Assembly (NCBI GenBank): GCA_036674765.1
Contig: JARVKI010000076.1
Coordinates: 124,001 to 188,000 of the forward strand
Direction: 5' to 3'
Origin: Seiridium cupressi
Taxonomy: Eukaryota; Ascomycota; Sordariomycetes; Amphisphaeriales; Sporocadaceae
DNA: 64,000 nucleotides
Shown: piece by piece, positions 45,856 to 58,550 of the stretch
Position numbering within the stretch: position 1 is the stretch's first letter
Layout of the letters: each line of letters begins with the position of its first letter
Position numbers and translations under genes: made by a program
Notes under the pieces: model-generated
Databases searched by the model: none
Seen by the model: the letters and a program-made list of their open reading frames with translations, nothing else
What the model was told of the DNA's origin: nothing

Positions 45856-45899
45856 GGTGTTGGTGTGGATGTGGATGTGGGTGTCGGTGTGGGTGTATG
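45856..45899. repeat. GT-rich low-complexity tract before the coiled-coil gene
   Basis: An imperfect run of GGTGT/GGATGT units starts just outside the start codon of the coiled-coil gene, so it would lie in its 5' untranslated region, where the transcript is CA-rich. Confidence 0.6.
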
Positions 45900-46760
45900 T
45901 TTTGTGGCTACTGAGTAGACAGACCGTTAGACGGAAAATGGCAGTGAAATACTAGACTCGCGAGCGTGTCTCTGTAAGTACTTGGTGAACAGAAATTTGG
46001 AGTGAAAATGATGGGAGGAAACTTGTGACCAAGAAAATGTAAAATCGAGGAACACGACAGATATAAATAGAGTAATGTGAGGGAATTCGTGGGTTGCCTT
46101 TTTCACCGGAGAAAGGTAGAGCACAATGCGCAAGTTTGTACTGCACACGGGATTCAGGTTGATGTGCCTAGAAAGTTAAATGCAGACAACTAGAGCAAGT
46201 ATTAGAACTGCTCTCGAATACGTATATTCACTCACCTAAACCATAGCCCAGACACTTTGAGGTCTTTGCTGGGAAGGTCATCGTCAATCTAACGAAAGTT
46301 TGCAGAGGCCCTGCCACGGTGGTTGCATCCTTTCCATGAACATGGTCCAGGAATCAAGCAGTAAGAACCACAGCGCTGTAGTTTCTCACCCCCTTTTTTC
46401 CTCGTGTTTATGAGGACTTTCCAATGTACAGGTGTTCACATCAGCACATGTAATCATGTAGCTCATGTCTGTGACAAGATCATCACGGGGGTATAATAGT
46501 GAATTCGAGATCTATATACCATGCCATTTATATGGTAGGTATGGAGGCTACCAAGTCCCTGATACCAGAATTTTTCGTAGGTCCAGGACAGATCCATACG
46601 AGGTCTAAAAATTGCCGCGCCAAACTTTTTGAAAACTTGAATCAACCAAAGCGCGCCCTAATGTGCCTGCACCGCGCAGACATGGTCGCAGCTTGGTCAT
46701 GTCAGGACAAGCGCAAAACCCCACCCAAATATTGATAACTAGAACTGATAGTGGCGGGTT
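45900..46760. other. intergenic
   Basis: About 860 bp holding the promoter of the coiled-coil gene and the 3' flank of the ceramide synthase gene. No gene recognised. Confidence 0.45.
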
Positions 46761-48523
46761 CTAATCAACTTGCTTCTCGCAGCCGATCCTGCCCAAAAGT
46801 TCCTTACGATCGCTGTGGCCAGGCAAACTGACCCCGGAAGATGCAGCTGTCCGCTTTACGCCGGCCCGTCTCTCCCAGTTCTTGAGGTCGATTGATTCGA
46901 CGCCAACTTCCTCCTCGAGCGGATGAGCCACTTCATACTCAAACTCCTCGTCGGTCTCTTCCCCGGCCTCATCGTCGCTTCTCGGATCGTCGGCGTTGCC
47001 ACCCTGGAGAACACGGATGACCAGCCTTACAATCAAGCAGAACCAGGACAAAGTGATGGCCTGAAGGACGAGGAGGAAGGCCAAGAAGCCTCCAGCGATG
47101 TTACTGTTGAAGCAGACCGTGCCTTCGGGGTCCTGGAACGGTTCGAGCAGATAGCTAAAGCCTGCAGGGGGCGGGAATGGTCCTATCAGATCTTTCGAGC
47201 CCCCCCGATAACAACCGAGGTTGATATATTGCGGGATGTCAACGTAAATGCTCCAGCATACTGTGAGATAGGCCACATGGCGGGCAAGGAACCATGATAT
47301 CACGAAAAGGCCAAACATCATGTCGCACGCAGTTGTGTACCCAAGATACTTGAGACATTTTGCGAGCTGCCAGAAACATCAGCAAAGAACCACAGGTCTC
47401 TGGCACCGGGAAGGGGACTCACAGGGAAGAACAAATCCACAATGTCCATCAGGACCAAGATCAGATGACCAACCCTCGTATGGTGATAAGCATACGATGC
47501 TGCAATGAGACCAATGGTGACGAAATGGTGTGTCAACATCTGCCAATGATCCTTGCGCCTCTCCTCGATGTGGATGACGAGAACCTGCTGGAGCCAAAAG
47601 GCCCACTGGGCTAGCATATAAGCCTTCATCACACCGTCGGTCTCCCTGATCGGCCAGTCAATCCACAGACCCTTCAAATTCATCCAATAAGGGGACTGGT
47701 AGTAGAGGTACTAGCTCGAAAGTCAGTCACAAGCCGCTTTCTGGCTATGATTTTCGTGAGATACATACGAAGCCAAGGGGCCAGAAGACAAAGTAGTAGA
47801 CCAGCAGCCATGCCTGTTCTGCGAATCGTGTAATATCCTTCTTCTTGGAGATTCCCCAAGCTTTAGCAAGTGGAGCGAGGACATGTTCCATACAACCAGC
47901 TCGTAGACCAGTGAAAAGGACAACGCAAAAAGCTATGAAGTAGGTGTCACCTGGGCCAGCCGCGTACAAGCCCGATTCCTGGTTATAGTGCGACAAGGTA
48001 TAGAACCGTGTCGTGTACGGTCGTGCCTTGGGCATCAACATATGTGTGAGGAAGAGGAGGGCTAGGAGGTTAAAAGAGAAGCCTGTAAACACCGAAATTA
48101 GATGTATAATTCCGACTTGCGTGTACATATGAATGGCTTGGATGGTAGAGCCTGAGACCAAAAGCTAAAACATCTGCAGTGCGACGTGGCTGTGGGCGAC
48201 TGTGGAGCAATGAAGCTCCATGGGGGGAAACTATGTTCGTTCAACATACCAGCTTGGTTGTCGAGAAACCACCGAGACAGGCTCTTCAAGGGGCCATCTC
48301 CTTTCCTCTTGGCTCTACGAATCAAGACCTTATTGTTCGAGGTTTGCATGTACAACGGGCCATTCATGCTCGAGTTACGCGACTGCACAGATGGCCGTGC
48401 TGGGGCCTTGAGCGGCTCTGCTGGCTTGGGAGGTTGCTCCTTGATGGGCGAGGGCAGGCTCGGATTCGGAAGTTCTTGCGCCACTTCCTCCAAGCTGGTG
48501 ACATTCTTGGTAGATTCGTCCAT
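46761..48523 (-). CDS. lag1: ceramide synthase (Lag1/TLC domain)
   Basis: Four exons, 48250-48523, 47769-48082, 47423-47710 and 46761-47366, give 493 residues. A cytosolic, Pro/Ser-rich N-terminus (SLPSPIKEQPPKPAEPLKAP) is followed by the first membrane helix GFSFNLLALLFLTHMLMP. The TLC domain contains YLYYQSPYWMNLKGLWIDWP, then the Lag motif, with HH in MLTHHFVTIGLIAASYAYHH and Asp residues in LILVLMDIVDLFF, the catalytic core of ceramide synthases. It ends in an acidic tail with DDEAGEETDEEFEYE, as in fungal Lag1. The enzyme acylates sphingoid bases in the endoplasmic reticulum. An in-frame ATG 84 bases upstream (48605-48607) could add 28 residues; the chosen start gives the usual N-terminus. 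Confidence 0.92.
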
Positions 48524-50663
48524 GGTTAGGGGTCTCTGCAACTCAATCGGGGACAATTGGGTGCTGGCAAAGTTGAATATGACCAATTGATAGCTTGCTA
48601 TGCGCAAGAAAGCGACCGGCTGCCGCGGGTCACGGGAGACAGGATATCAAGCAGACGGTGTCGGTGGGTGCGCGGCGCCCGAGCGATAGCGAAGAACCAG
48701 ATGCAACACCCAGTCCGTTCCGTGGGCGGATTTCGATGGAAGGAGGACTGCTGAGGATTCGGAACCTTGTCTGCGGAGTAGAGGCGAAGGAGGGCAGTGG
48801 TACGAAACGAGTGTCGAGTCTTGTTCCTCCCTCAATGGCACGGCATAGTATACGGTTCGAACGAAGGTGTTTTGAGAACAGAGACAGCGCGGATCTGGAA
48901 ATGGTTGAACTGCCAGTGCACTGCAGTGCCGTGGCAGAAGGACAGTGGGTCCCCCGCCCAAACGCAGCGGGCCCTAGCTTCAAAGCAAGCAGCTGGACCC
49001 CACCCGCCGTCAATCCGTGCAATGCGGCGACGGTCAATGGCCACTCGCAATGAAAAGGAATTGGCCGATGTGCAGAGGCGACCGTGTGCGAAGGCTGGGC
49101 GTGGGCCAGTTGAGCAGCAAGGCGGTGAGCGACAAGGGGGCCTCGACCTGCTCGTCCCTAGGCCCTGCCTTAGCCTTCGACTCAGGAGAGCGAAAGGAAA
49201 AAAGGGATGAGGGGCAGGGATAACAAAATTGACCAAGAAATCCAGGGGTCCTTCCATACGGATTGTACGGCGCACAACAGGTTCGAATCACGCCAGGGCC
49301 CCCCACCACTACATCGTACAGCCAACAACAATTTCGAAGCTAGGTCACGATAGCCGATTGTTTAGTAAAAACGGCTGTATAGGTATTATCGGCGGGGCAG
49401 CAGCAGCCGCAAGCAGCTTCCCAACCTCTATGGTCCAGCTGTTACTGGTATCGCCAGGTCAGGACATACAGACATACATCGTACTCATCATTCCTGTGCA
49501 GCAAGTATCTTGCATGCATGCACGCACGTAGTCGGCTGGTTGCTTTCTTTTCCTTCATTCGATTGCCATATAACACGCCATCGCGATTGCGCCTTGTTGT
49601 TCCACCCGTTGAATTGCATTTAATCTAGCCAATACCTCAACAGTGGCAGCCCTTCGCAAGTGCAGGCAGGGACTGGTCTATCTAAATTTTCAAAGCACGC
49701 CAGTCTCTGAGCTCGGCGCTAAGGTGAAGTCTAACTTGATGTCACATTCGGCTGTTACCATGGTATCGCTCGACACATCCTAACTAGCGAGAAAGAACTC
49801 TCTTCTCATTCTTTCCCCCGAATTCATGTCCTTTCAATGCCGGAGTATAAATGCTCTCTCCCCTCATCGCTTCCCCGCACCAACTGCTCAAAGAAGATCA
49901 AGGTACATATTCGATGCATGCATGATGCGGGTCAAGGACCAATCCCCTGATCGTGTGCTGTAGTTCAAACCGAGTGATGGGTAGCATCAATACGCCCCTC
50001 CAGCTCGGGACATGTGCCGCAAACTGCAGATTTGGCGATGTCGTATTCTATACGTATTTCGCACCAGCATCATTTACGTCGTATACTTGGAAACTTGGTA
50101 GACGACAATTGTTAGATAGCCCCGAATATTATGGAGTGTTATACTAAAACAAAATCTCTACATATATTCAAAGGTGATAATCAAAAAATTCTGTATGCAT
50201 TTCCTATTCCGATGACTTGGCCAACGGGCTTCAGACTTCACCAAATAACTACAGTAGATTGTTCAGCGACAGTAGCAATCCCACAATTATAAAGAGAAGA
50301 TTAAGAATAACCAATGAGAGCATAAGTAATTGCACCGCCACATTCGCACGCCACAATGCCAACGGCTAATCAGCAAGCTCTCGAAATTGACACGTGCAAG
50401 GATCATTCTTTAACCGCCTCACGCCACAATGCCCTTTTCGCTGATGCAATCTGCAGCTGTCTGATGACACGGACACTGGTGACACCAAGCCTCGAAGCTT
50501 CCAATAGCCGCTTCTCAGCCCCCGCGCGTCTTTAACATCAACCTGCCAGGCTGCTGACCTTGCCTGTCACTCTTCATCAACATCATCCTACGAGCACTCC
50601 TGGCTATCGTCGATTTTACGAGGGGTTCATCAATAAATTCTCCAGACCGATCAGATTGCCACC
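48524..50663. promoter_or_regulatory. divergent promoter region
   Basis: About 2.1 kb between the divergent ceramide synthase and Bax-inhibitor genes. The segment 48600-49250 is GC-richer and has open frames on both strands without any recognised protein, typical of long 5' leaders in these fungi. A CT-rich stretch near 49850 could be a core promoter element. Confidence 0.45.
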
Positions 50664-51561
50664 ATGGCCAGCACCACCAAGTACCAGGCCGCGCCAACTC
50701 AGGACCCTGACGAGGGCACCTGGAACCAGGCCCCGCCGTCATACCAGGCCGAAAGCGCTCAGGACTCAGAGCGTCTCTTTGGTGGAGGTGAAGCGCGCAG
50801 CAGCGAAGACAACATTCCTGATGACTTCAAGTTCGGCGGCTCTGTCGCAGAAGCGACCGTCGATATTCGCAACCAGTTCATCCGCAAAGTCTACACAATC
50901 CTCACGGCGCAACTGGTCGTCACGGCCATCGTGAGCGGCCTCAGCTTCTGGAGCGAAGGATACAAGGCCTGGATCCAGTCACACCCTGCTCTGGTCTTTG
51001 TTTCTGTGAGTTACCCGCCATCCTGATAACCCTTGCTAGAACGTTATTCGTTACTAACAATGATCGCAGCTGTTCGGCGCCATCGGTTTCATGCTCCTTA
51101 CCTACTGGAAGCGCAAGTCGTACCCAACGAACCTACTGTTCCTCTCCGGCTTTACACTCCTCGAGGCATACTCCGTCTCCGTCATCGTTTCGTTCTACAA
51201 GACCTCCGTCGTTCTCAACGCCGTATTTCTGACAGGCGGTATCTTCGTGTTCTTGACGCTATTCGCCTGCCAGACCAAGTACGACTTTACATCATGGATG
51301 CCATACCTGTTCGGCGCCCTCTGGGGTTTGATCCTATTCGGCTTCATGTCTGCCTTCTTCCCCTACGGCAGCACTGGTGAGCTCATTTATGGTGGCCTCG
51401 CCGCACTCATTTTCTCGGGTTATATTCTTGTCGACACTCAGCTGGTTATTCGCCACCACCACGTCGAGGAGGAGATTGCCGCCGCTATCAGTCTGTATCT
51501 GGATATTCTCAACCTGTTCTTGGCGATCCTGCGCATCCTGAACAGCCAGCAGAACAACTAG
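50664..51561 (+). CDS. bxi1: Bax inhibitor-1 / LFG family membrane protein
   Basis: Two exons, 50664-51005 and 51070-51561, give 277 residues. A polar N-terminus (about 75 residues) precedes FGGSVAEATVDIRNQFIRKV, the family's opening motif. Seven hydrophobic segments follow, including TILTAQLVVTAIVSGLSFW, LFGAIGFMLLTYW, NAVFLTGGIFVFLTLFACQT and YGGLAALIFSGYILVDTQLV, and the end reads EEEIAAAISLYLDILNLFLA with ILNSQQNN. The conserved Asp of YILVDTQLV and the C-terminal LYLDILNLFL are the proposed pH-sensing/calcium-leak residues of the family. The protein sits in ER or vacuolar membranes and modulates calcium and stress-induced death. The symbol follows yeast. Confidence 0.92.
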
Positions 51562-54500
51562 GAAAACCGAGCGGATTAGCTGTGGAGAGTGGGAAATGTA
51601 TTTTGTTAAAAAACTCGTTAAACTGGGATTGTAATTCAAGGACTTCGGAAGGAGGAAGGCATTGTTCAGTCTACTGGCAATTCATTCAATCCGGCGACAA
51701 CCGCAAGGATTCATGAGATCCCCATTCGTCATTGTACGACGCTGCGTATGATGGCCATGTGTTTTCTTCTTTTCACTCGGCGCAAGTGCATCCCTAAATA
51801 GCCAACGAATTGATACATTTACTATTGCAATAATGTTGTAGCCAAACTCCTGATCTGAACAGCTAGAACTCTAGAGGACCCAAGATACTTAACCTCACCG
51901 ATCCGGCGTACATTCTCATTAAACACGTAGAATCGCTTCACTTTCGAGCTCGTGTCCTCAACATATCACCATTCGAGTCCATACCGCGAACCGCGAGAAC
52001 TTGAGGGGATCTGTGCTCGGTAGCATATGTTGAACGTTAACACTATCGGATCATTAGGTAATGTATTTTGAACCCCTACCTAGCATTCCTGCAAATCAAA
52101 CGTATATTCCACACAACAATGCCAATATGGAACTGAATCTCAAATCACTTCTTATTCTTCTTACCTAATAATCTTCCACTCGATTCACAAACATCTCTAT
52201 GTACAGAAAGAAAAGAAAAGCATATCACAGGGTGTCTGCACGTATAATTTTCAGCGCACCAAGCTCTGACTAGAAGAAAAGCCTGTTGTCAATGCAAGGG
52301 AAGCGAGGCCAGCTGTCCCACACACTACCACACCTGTCCACGGAAACATTTTCATGACCAAACCTAATGGAGCAATACAGTCTATATAAGCAATCAAAAG
52401 TTTTAGTGCGTTGGCGATTATAACACTGCTGACTAGACTACGATGTAGCTCACTCACTAAGCAATGAAATTCCAAGGACAAACACACTTAATAGGTATTA
52501 ATAGTTGTTCGAAAGTCGCTACTTCTATTCTCTACCGATAAGAAAACTTCCGCAAAGTATTAAATTGGCTATAAACCTAGCATAATCGTGCCTCAACTAC
52601 TTACCAACGAGATCAAGTCTCGCCATGCTTGGAGGTCCATCCACGATAAGATACACACATAGACAAGAGAGTGATATATCAAGCTGTGCTATCATCAGTA
52701 ATTACCACTAGACTATGAAATTCCCTTTGGGGGAATATTTTAGCCCGACGATGCGACCCGTATTGACTATGACTAAGCTGCTGCTGCTGCTGCTGGCTTA
52801 TATAAATCGATTATAAAGGTCTAGGGAGAACTCAAACATTGTCTTATCTTTGGGTTATGGCCCATGTCACGTAATGACGGGTTGAGGTTGAAGATTATTA
52901 TACATATCATTGGGTCAGTCGATTAGATACGCCTGCGTGGGTATTGATGAGAAGTTCGGCGTGTCCCACCATTGCTTTGGCAACGGCTCCTCCATTACGT
53001 TGCGAGATTGTACCGATAAATGATGGCATGGGCAATATCTCCGTTTTTACTAGGGCGTAGATTGGAAACCTTCAATGACAAACTAACTATGTACGTGGGA
53101 AATACGTAAATTGAATGGTCTCGTGAATAATCCTTGGTAGTTCCTACCGGTAGACATATGTTGCCTGGCAGAATGGACGAGAGGAACATCGCCCTCGAGC
53201 CAAGGCACGATAAGCGCAGAAAGCATTACTTAACAATCACCGAGAACAGCGTATCACGCCCCTAAGAAGTTATGAGATGCACCAGAGAAAAAAGAAGTAT
53301 ATAAGTTACCCCAAACAGCTTCCAATCAACTGTATGTGGTTAGTTGCCAGCATTGGACCATCCCATAGACCAACGAGGTATCTCACTATATGTTGGCCCT
53401 ATAATAGGACACGTATACTAATATCCTGACCTGCTACGCCGTTCACTGTGGCTCCGGTAACTAGGTTACATCACTTTGCCTACTGACCTAATCGCGAGCC
53501 GTAGCATCGTTGGCCTTGCGTGCAACGAGTCGTCTAGAACCTCTAAGATTACCTCAGCTATACTGTACGTACGCCGTCATTATAGACACCATAAACCTGA
53601 GCTTGCGAAAAGATCGCATACTAGTCTCCAAGAACATATATGGGCATCAAATAAAGCTGAGCCACCAAATCCCCTGAACCAATATTGTTTCTTGAGCTTC
53701 AAGAAGTCACAAGGTACTGAAGTTCTTCGCCGATCCTCCAGACCAGATACCACAGAAAAGCTATCCAGCACCCATTGCTCCAGTTAAGACCGGCCTGAAC
53801 CGAGAAGTCCTAAAGTACTTCATCCAGCCGTTCTGAGAAGGGGGCCTTAAAGCCAGGAGTTATGGTACTTGGACCCACTTTCGGCCTTTCCCCCAGGGTT
53901 GTGACAAAGTAAATGTAACCGGTACGGAGAACAGCAGTAGCGAAATTCTAGACGCATTACCAACAAGCAACCAGGACTTATTCCGATAGATGAACGGCAT
54001 TTCCAAGTACTTGCACACCGGAGTCGAGTTCCGGGCTGAGGACTCCCAATACTTCGATCGCCGGATCCGGTTACTAGTGCACATGCTTATTATTGGTACC
54101 TCATAACTCTTGTTTGCGATGGATTCACTGTTAGTATCTTCCACGGTTTGTAAGTGTAAACGCTTTCTAGGTCTAGTTTTCGTTTCTGAGACATGAGCTT
54201 TAACGTCCAAGCCGTCACCAAGCAACCTGATAATACAATCGCCAAATACTAGGTTTTGAAGTTGCTTAGACGCGGACATGAATCATGACTTTAGAGCAAT
54301 GAGAGATTTATTATATAGTCATTCACCAAAGTGCTGACGTCGCGCTCTCAACGTTCCTCGTGGCCACACATGCTAGGGGAATCCTCAACATCATTTTAAA
54401 AAAGTAGTACGGGGTAGTAAATAATAAAAGTAGTTAAGTAAAAGAAACGACGACAACTCGCGCGAAGCACCACATCAAGTAGGCGGGAATTCTCGTCCAT

Positions 54501-54872
54501 GGTTTCTTAAAAGTCGTCAATAAGCTGATGATATGATGGTGGTCATATCAGATCGGGAATCCATAGCTCGATACCCTATTCACTCGCCGTCGCCCCTCAG
54601 TCCGACCCCTCAACTTCTAGCGGAAGCCATGGAAATAGCGTAACCAGAAGCTAGCCCCTAACTCTTCATCATCCACGCACATCTCAAATTATTGGGGCCC
54701 CGTCCGTCGAAAAGATGCGTATAGGTTTACATGCCGCCGCCACTTCTCTGTACAAAGTGCCAGGTAGGTGGGGGATATTAAGACATCCAACGCCAGCGAT
54801 CCGTACTTTTGTCTGGCCACCATTACACCAGAAAGTCGTAAAGAAACAGATCAAGGGTGAAAAACACGCAGT
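51562..54872. other. long AT-rich spacer between convergent genes
   Basis: About 3.3 kb. Two frames stand out slightly without a recognised family: 52251-52487 minus, with a hydrophobic PLGLVMKMFPWTGVVVCG, and 53860-54279 minus (139 codons from an ATG). A (CTG)6 microsatellite lies at 52778-52795. No transposon ends or RNA genes were seen. Confidence 0.4.
52778..52795. repeat. (CTG)6 microsatellite
   Basis: Six perfect CTG units in non-coding DNA. Confidence 0.85.
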
Positions 54873-56662
54873 TTAAGCCTCGTGGTCGCCGTTGGCCTCG
54901 GGGTTCGGTGATCCCTGAGCCACCGCAGAAGCCTCGCGCTGCATCCGGGCTTCTATCTCGCGGAGCTGAGATTCGCGGGCGAGCAGCTCCTGTCGCTTCT
55001 CGTTGATCTCGCGCTGGACCTTGATCTCGATCTCGCGCAGCTTCTCCTCCTCTCGGCGGAGCTGTTCCTCCTTGAGTCGGACCGACTGCGATGCCAGGTC
55101 TTCGGGGTTCATAGATGAGTCACTACGATGGGTCAGTATACAGGCTGGACTATAATAGAGCGAAAACACATACACTCCAGCACCACCTTCAACGCTCTTG
55201 CTAAGCTTCTCGGTACGGTAGTTCTCGTATAAGAAGTCGTGGGTGATCTCCTTCAAATCTGCGAGATGGCTGTGTAGCAGGGCAGAACGAATGGCAAGGA
55301 AATCCGAGTGGCGGGGGTTGTCAACCTCAACAACACCCCAAGGATATTGTCTAGCGCGGACGGTGCGGCCACCGATCTCGATGATATCCTCCGAGCCAAC
55401 AATTGCGAACGGCATGAGGCCTCTCAGCTCGGCATTCTCCTCAACTGTGTCCTCGTCGTCCTCCTCGATGTCGTAAGGGAAGTTGTAGACCGGGATGCGG
55501 TAGTGCTCGATATCCTCCATGACCAACTTCTTGGACTCGGCCAACTCGTGGGGGGTAAGAGAGTCAGCCCTGCCGATCACAGGGATAACGTTGACACGGG
55601 GAGCCAGGCGCTTCATTAGCTCAATATCGAGCTCGCGGAGACTGAACAGTGTGAGCTTGATGTTTGGGGAGCCTGGAATTCGAAAGCTTGAACATACCCG
55701 TGACCAGTAGGGGTAATGAAGTAGAGCATAGCATGGACACGGTTGTCCCTGAATCTGGGGTTACGCTTGATACGCGACTCCTCGGCCAAGATATCATCAT
55801 ATTGTCTCTCGAGATAGCCGACGATCTCTGAGAAGCTGCAGATGGAAGTGGTCAATGTATGATACATATGTCGCGGATGCGTAGTGTGGCATTACCTCGC
55901 TTCATTGTCAATCTGATCACCGAAACCGGGCGTGTCCACGATTGTTAGAGAGATACGTGTACCCTCCTCGTCTAGCTCAAGCTCTGTATGAAGAATTAGA
56001 CTCCAATTGACATACAAGGACTGTGTAGGCGAGCGCCACTGAGATTCTGTGTTTCACATACCAACTGTGATGGGCTTAATCTTGACACCGTCCTCGACAT
56101 GGGCAGCACCGGCATCGTCCGAATCCTTGTGGGCCAATACGCTCTTTCCGCAAAGGGTGTTGACGAAGGTGGTTCTACCTGTAGAAGAGAAAGGTGTATG
56201 TCAGCTTGTAGTCGCACCGAGGCTTGTATAACGTGCGGTCTGGGACCGAGTGTGGTCGGCGGAGGGAGCAACGAAGCCTGCCGTAGCATTGGGCTCGAGG
56301 AGAGCTAAGGTCGGTGAGAAACGGGGGGATGGTGGTGGTATGTACCAGTTCCTGAGGCACCGCAGACCATCAGACAGAACTGAATTCCCTTCTTCACGTT
56401 CTTCTTTCGGCGGATCATCTTCTGTGGAGGCATGGAGGATTAGCGATTGGATAATGGCAGACAGTCGGTACGCGACGGCAGGATTGGGAAAGTCTGGCTG
56501 GTCGTGAAAGCGGCAGCTGTTGCACAAGGAGGATGCGACTAGTGCTCCAGACAGACAGGTGCTCCCGAGGCAAAGTTGTCTTTCGAGAAAGGAGAAGAGG
56601 ATCTGGGAACTGGGTCTATTGGGCAGATGGGTCTCTCAGAAACGTACGGCTGGGGAAGACAT
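54873..56662 (-). CDS. aspA: septin, Cdc11/AspA class
   Basis: Seven exons, 56648-56662, 56346-56421, 56062-56178, 55896-55983, 55698-55835, 55174-55641 and 54873-55122, give 383 residues. The start is MSSPA, then KMIRRKKNVKKGIQFCLMVC and the P-loop GASGTGRT (26-33), in which the usual Lys is Arg as in yeast Cdc11. Switch motif DTPGFGD, EESRIKRNPRFRDNRVHAML, the septin version of G4 (IGRADSLTPHEL), and the septin-unique element RQYPWGVVEVDN with HSDFLAIRSALLHSHLADLK follow. A C-terminal coiled coil starts near SVRLKEEQLRREEEKLREIE. It is the end subunit of hetero-oligomeric septin rods that shape hyphal branches and conidiophores. The first intron is 226 bp; the five-codon first exon is the least certain part. 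Confidence 0.92.
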
Positions 56663-58550
56663 ATTAGGCTATCGTTTGCTTGGCCCGAGTTCGCGAGGTG
56701 CAATGGATGGGCGAAATTACGATCCGAGGAGCGGGCAGGCGTCGAAAGTGAACCGAAATGGGGGATTTACGCAGGAAGGCGGCCGGCGGGCGAACAAATG
56801 AATGATGGGGGAAAAGGTGTGACGATTGCAGATGTTTCGTCCAAAAGCCGTGAAGTCGCGAAAAAAGGGTATCTTCAAAAAAAGGGGACTTTTGCTCTGC
56901 TGGCCGTTGGGGATTGGAGGGAGAGGCAGATTGAGAGGTCGGGGATCGGGTGTTGCTGCTCTGCAAGGCAGTGGACAGCGGGAACCCAGCCAAGGCCCAA
57001 AATTCCCAGCGGGCGGTCGATGTTTCTGCTACGCTAATTTCACCATCCAAAAGCTGCAGGCGCTGTGGGACAGGGGGGTCGCGAGCCACGGTGTGCTGCT
57101 GGCAGAATGGGGGAGACGCGCTGGACACGGGCAAGCGCACGAAAGCGCAGGGTTCAATTGGCCCACTGAAGCCCGTCCATTAGCTGGTTACCTAAGGCAC
57201 TTTACAGGGGAGGCACAGACCAGAGGTCTGTCGGTGCTCCCTGCCAATTCAACTTCTCCACAAACACCATTTGGACCAATTTCAGGGGTTCAAAGCAGTG
57301 CACTAAATAGTCCACTGCAATGTACCGTGCAGTATTAGCCTAGCAACAGGTTGGTTTGGACAGGCCGTCATGCCATGCCATCGATGGCAGCCATTGTGGT
57401 CGCTGTTGCCCAGAAGTGCCTCGAATGCTATACCGCTAGCAGTGCCTGATAGGTGCATGTCTCAAAACTTCAATCTGGGATCCATTGCGCGCGCATCTAT
57501 GCAGGAATTACTTTGCAAATCTCGAGCTACAAAGGATCTTGCGCACACGGGCCCCTGCTGGAGCTCAAGCTTCCGTACATAGCTCCCGCGAGTGAGATAA
57601 CGGTGTGACTGTGTTCACTGTTGATCTTGATATCAACCTACCATCTATTCATGGCCATCACTTTATATACCTAATACAGCCATATCCAGCCATATCCAGC
57701 TCATGATCCTCTTGCTTGATGCTCGCAATTCTTAAATCAACATTTTTATAACAGGCTAGATGGAGAAGCTTCTACAGCTCATCATTTAAGCGTATCATGT
57801 TCCACGCCCCCGATGGTTCATGCTCACTTGGTCCGTGCTCGCCGTAGGTTAATATCCAGCTCAACAAGGTGCAGATGACAGCTGCTCTGTGTCACTGCGT
57901 CCTGACATACCGACTTGCCTTACTGCGCGTCGCTTTCTGCGCCCTTTGAGACAGTCTTTTTCATCAGAGTCTTATACCGTACCAATACGGACATGATTTC
58001 TTCTACTCGTCACGTATGATCTCATCGATCAGGCAGGCGTATTCAACTGCCTCGAGTTAGTCCACCAAGTTCCCCGCCAATAGGACGGGTGTGCCTGGAG
58101 AAGCCGAGAGCCGTCTACTTGCGCTCCAGCATCTCCGCCGCCTGGAACTGGGCAATTAGACACCAGAGTGCACATAGTGCTTCAATCAACCACCCGTGAC
58201 ACTCTGAGTCGACACTTCTCATTTGGTCAAGCAAGTCCAGATGACTACAAGGCTCGGTCGCCTTACAGCCTCCCAGATCACACTACCGGGCGTCCCGCCT
58301 CATCACAGTTCTATATCCTGCTCATACAACGACAACTGAGGCACTAGTGATAGGCTCCTCAACTCCCGTGGCTGGCGCTTGTCGGTATCTCAAGTGTTGC
58401 GTCTCACCATATCACTGGTAGAAGCTGCGGGATCTTTCCTTGACTTCCCTATATACATGAGGGGATCAGAGTCAGATCCATCTCCAGGCCATCCCATCGC
58501 AGCGGCTGGACAATATGATCTGATAGCATAGCACCTCAAAATACTCGACG
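56663..58550. promoter_or_regulatory. divergent promoter region
   Basis: About 1.9 kb between the divergent septin and PROPPIN genes. A 10-bp unit, CATATCCAGC, is tandemly repeated at 57681-57700. No gene recognised. Confidence 0.45.

Noticed and set aside
48595..49275. overlapping open frames on both strands upstream of ceramide synthase
   Set aside because: This is GC-rich leader sequence; none of the frames shows a domain or coherent motif.
49275..49305. B-box-like GGTTCGAATC suggesting a plus-strand tRNA
   Set aside because: The bases on either side do not form a T-stem and no acceptor or D-arm can be found upstream.
53860..54279. 139-codon minus-strand frame with an ATG
   Set aside because: Composition is not convincing, there is no family match, and no promoter or splice context; kept only as a note in the spacer entry.
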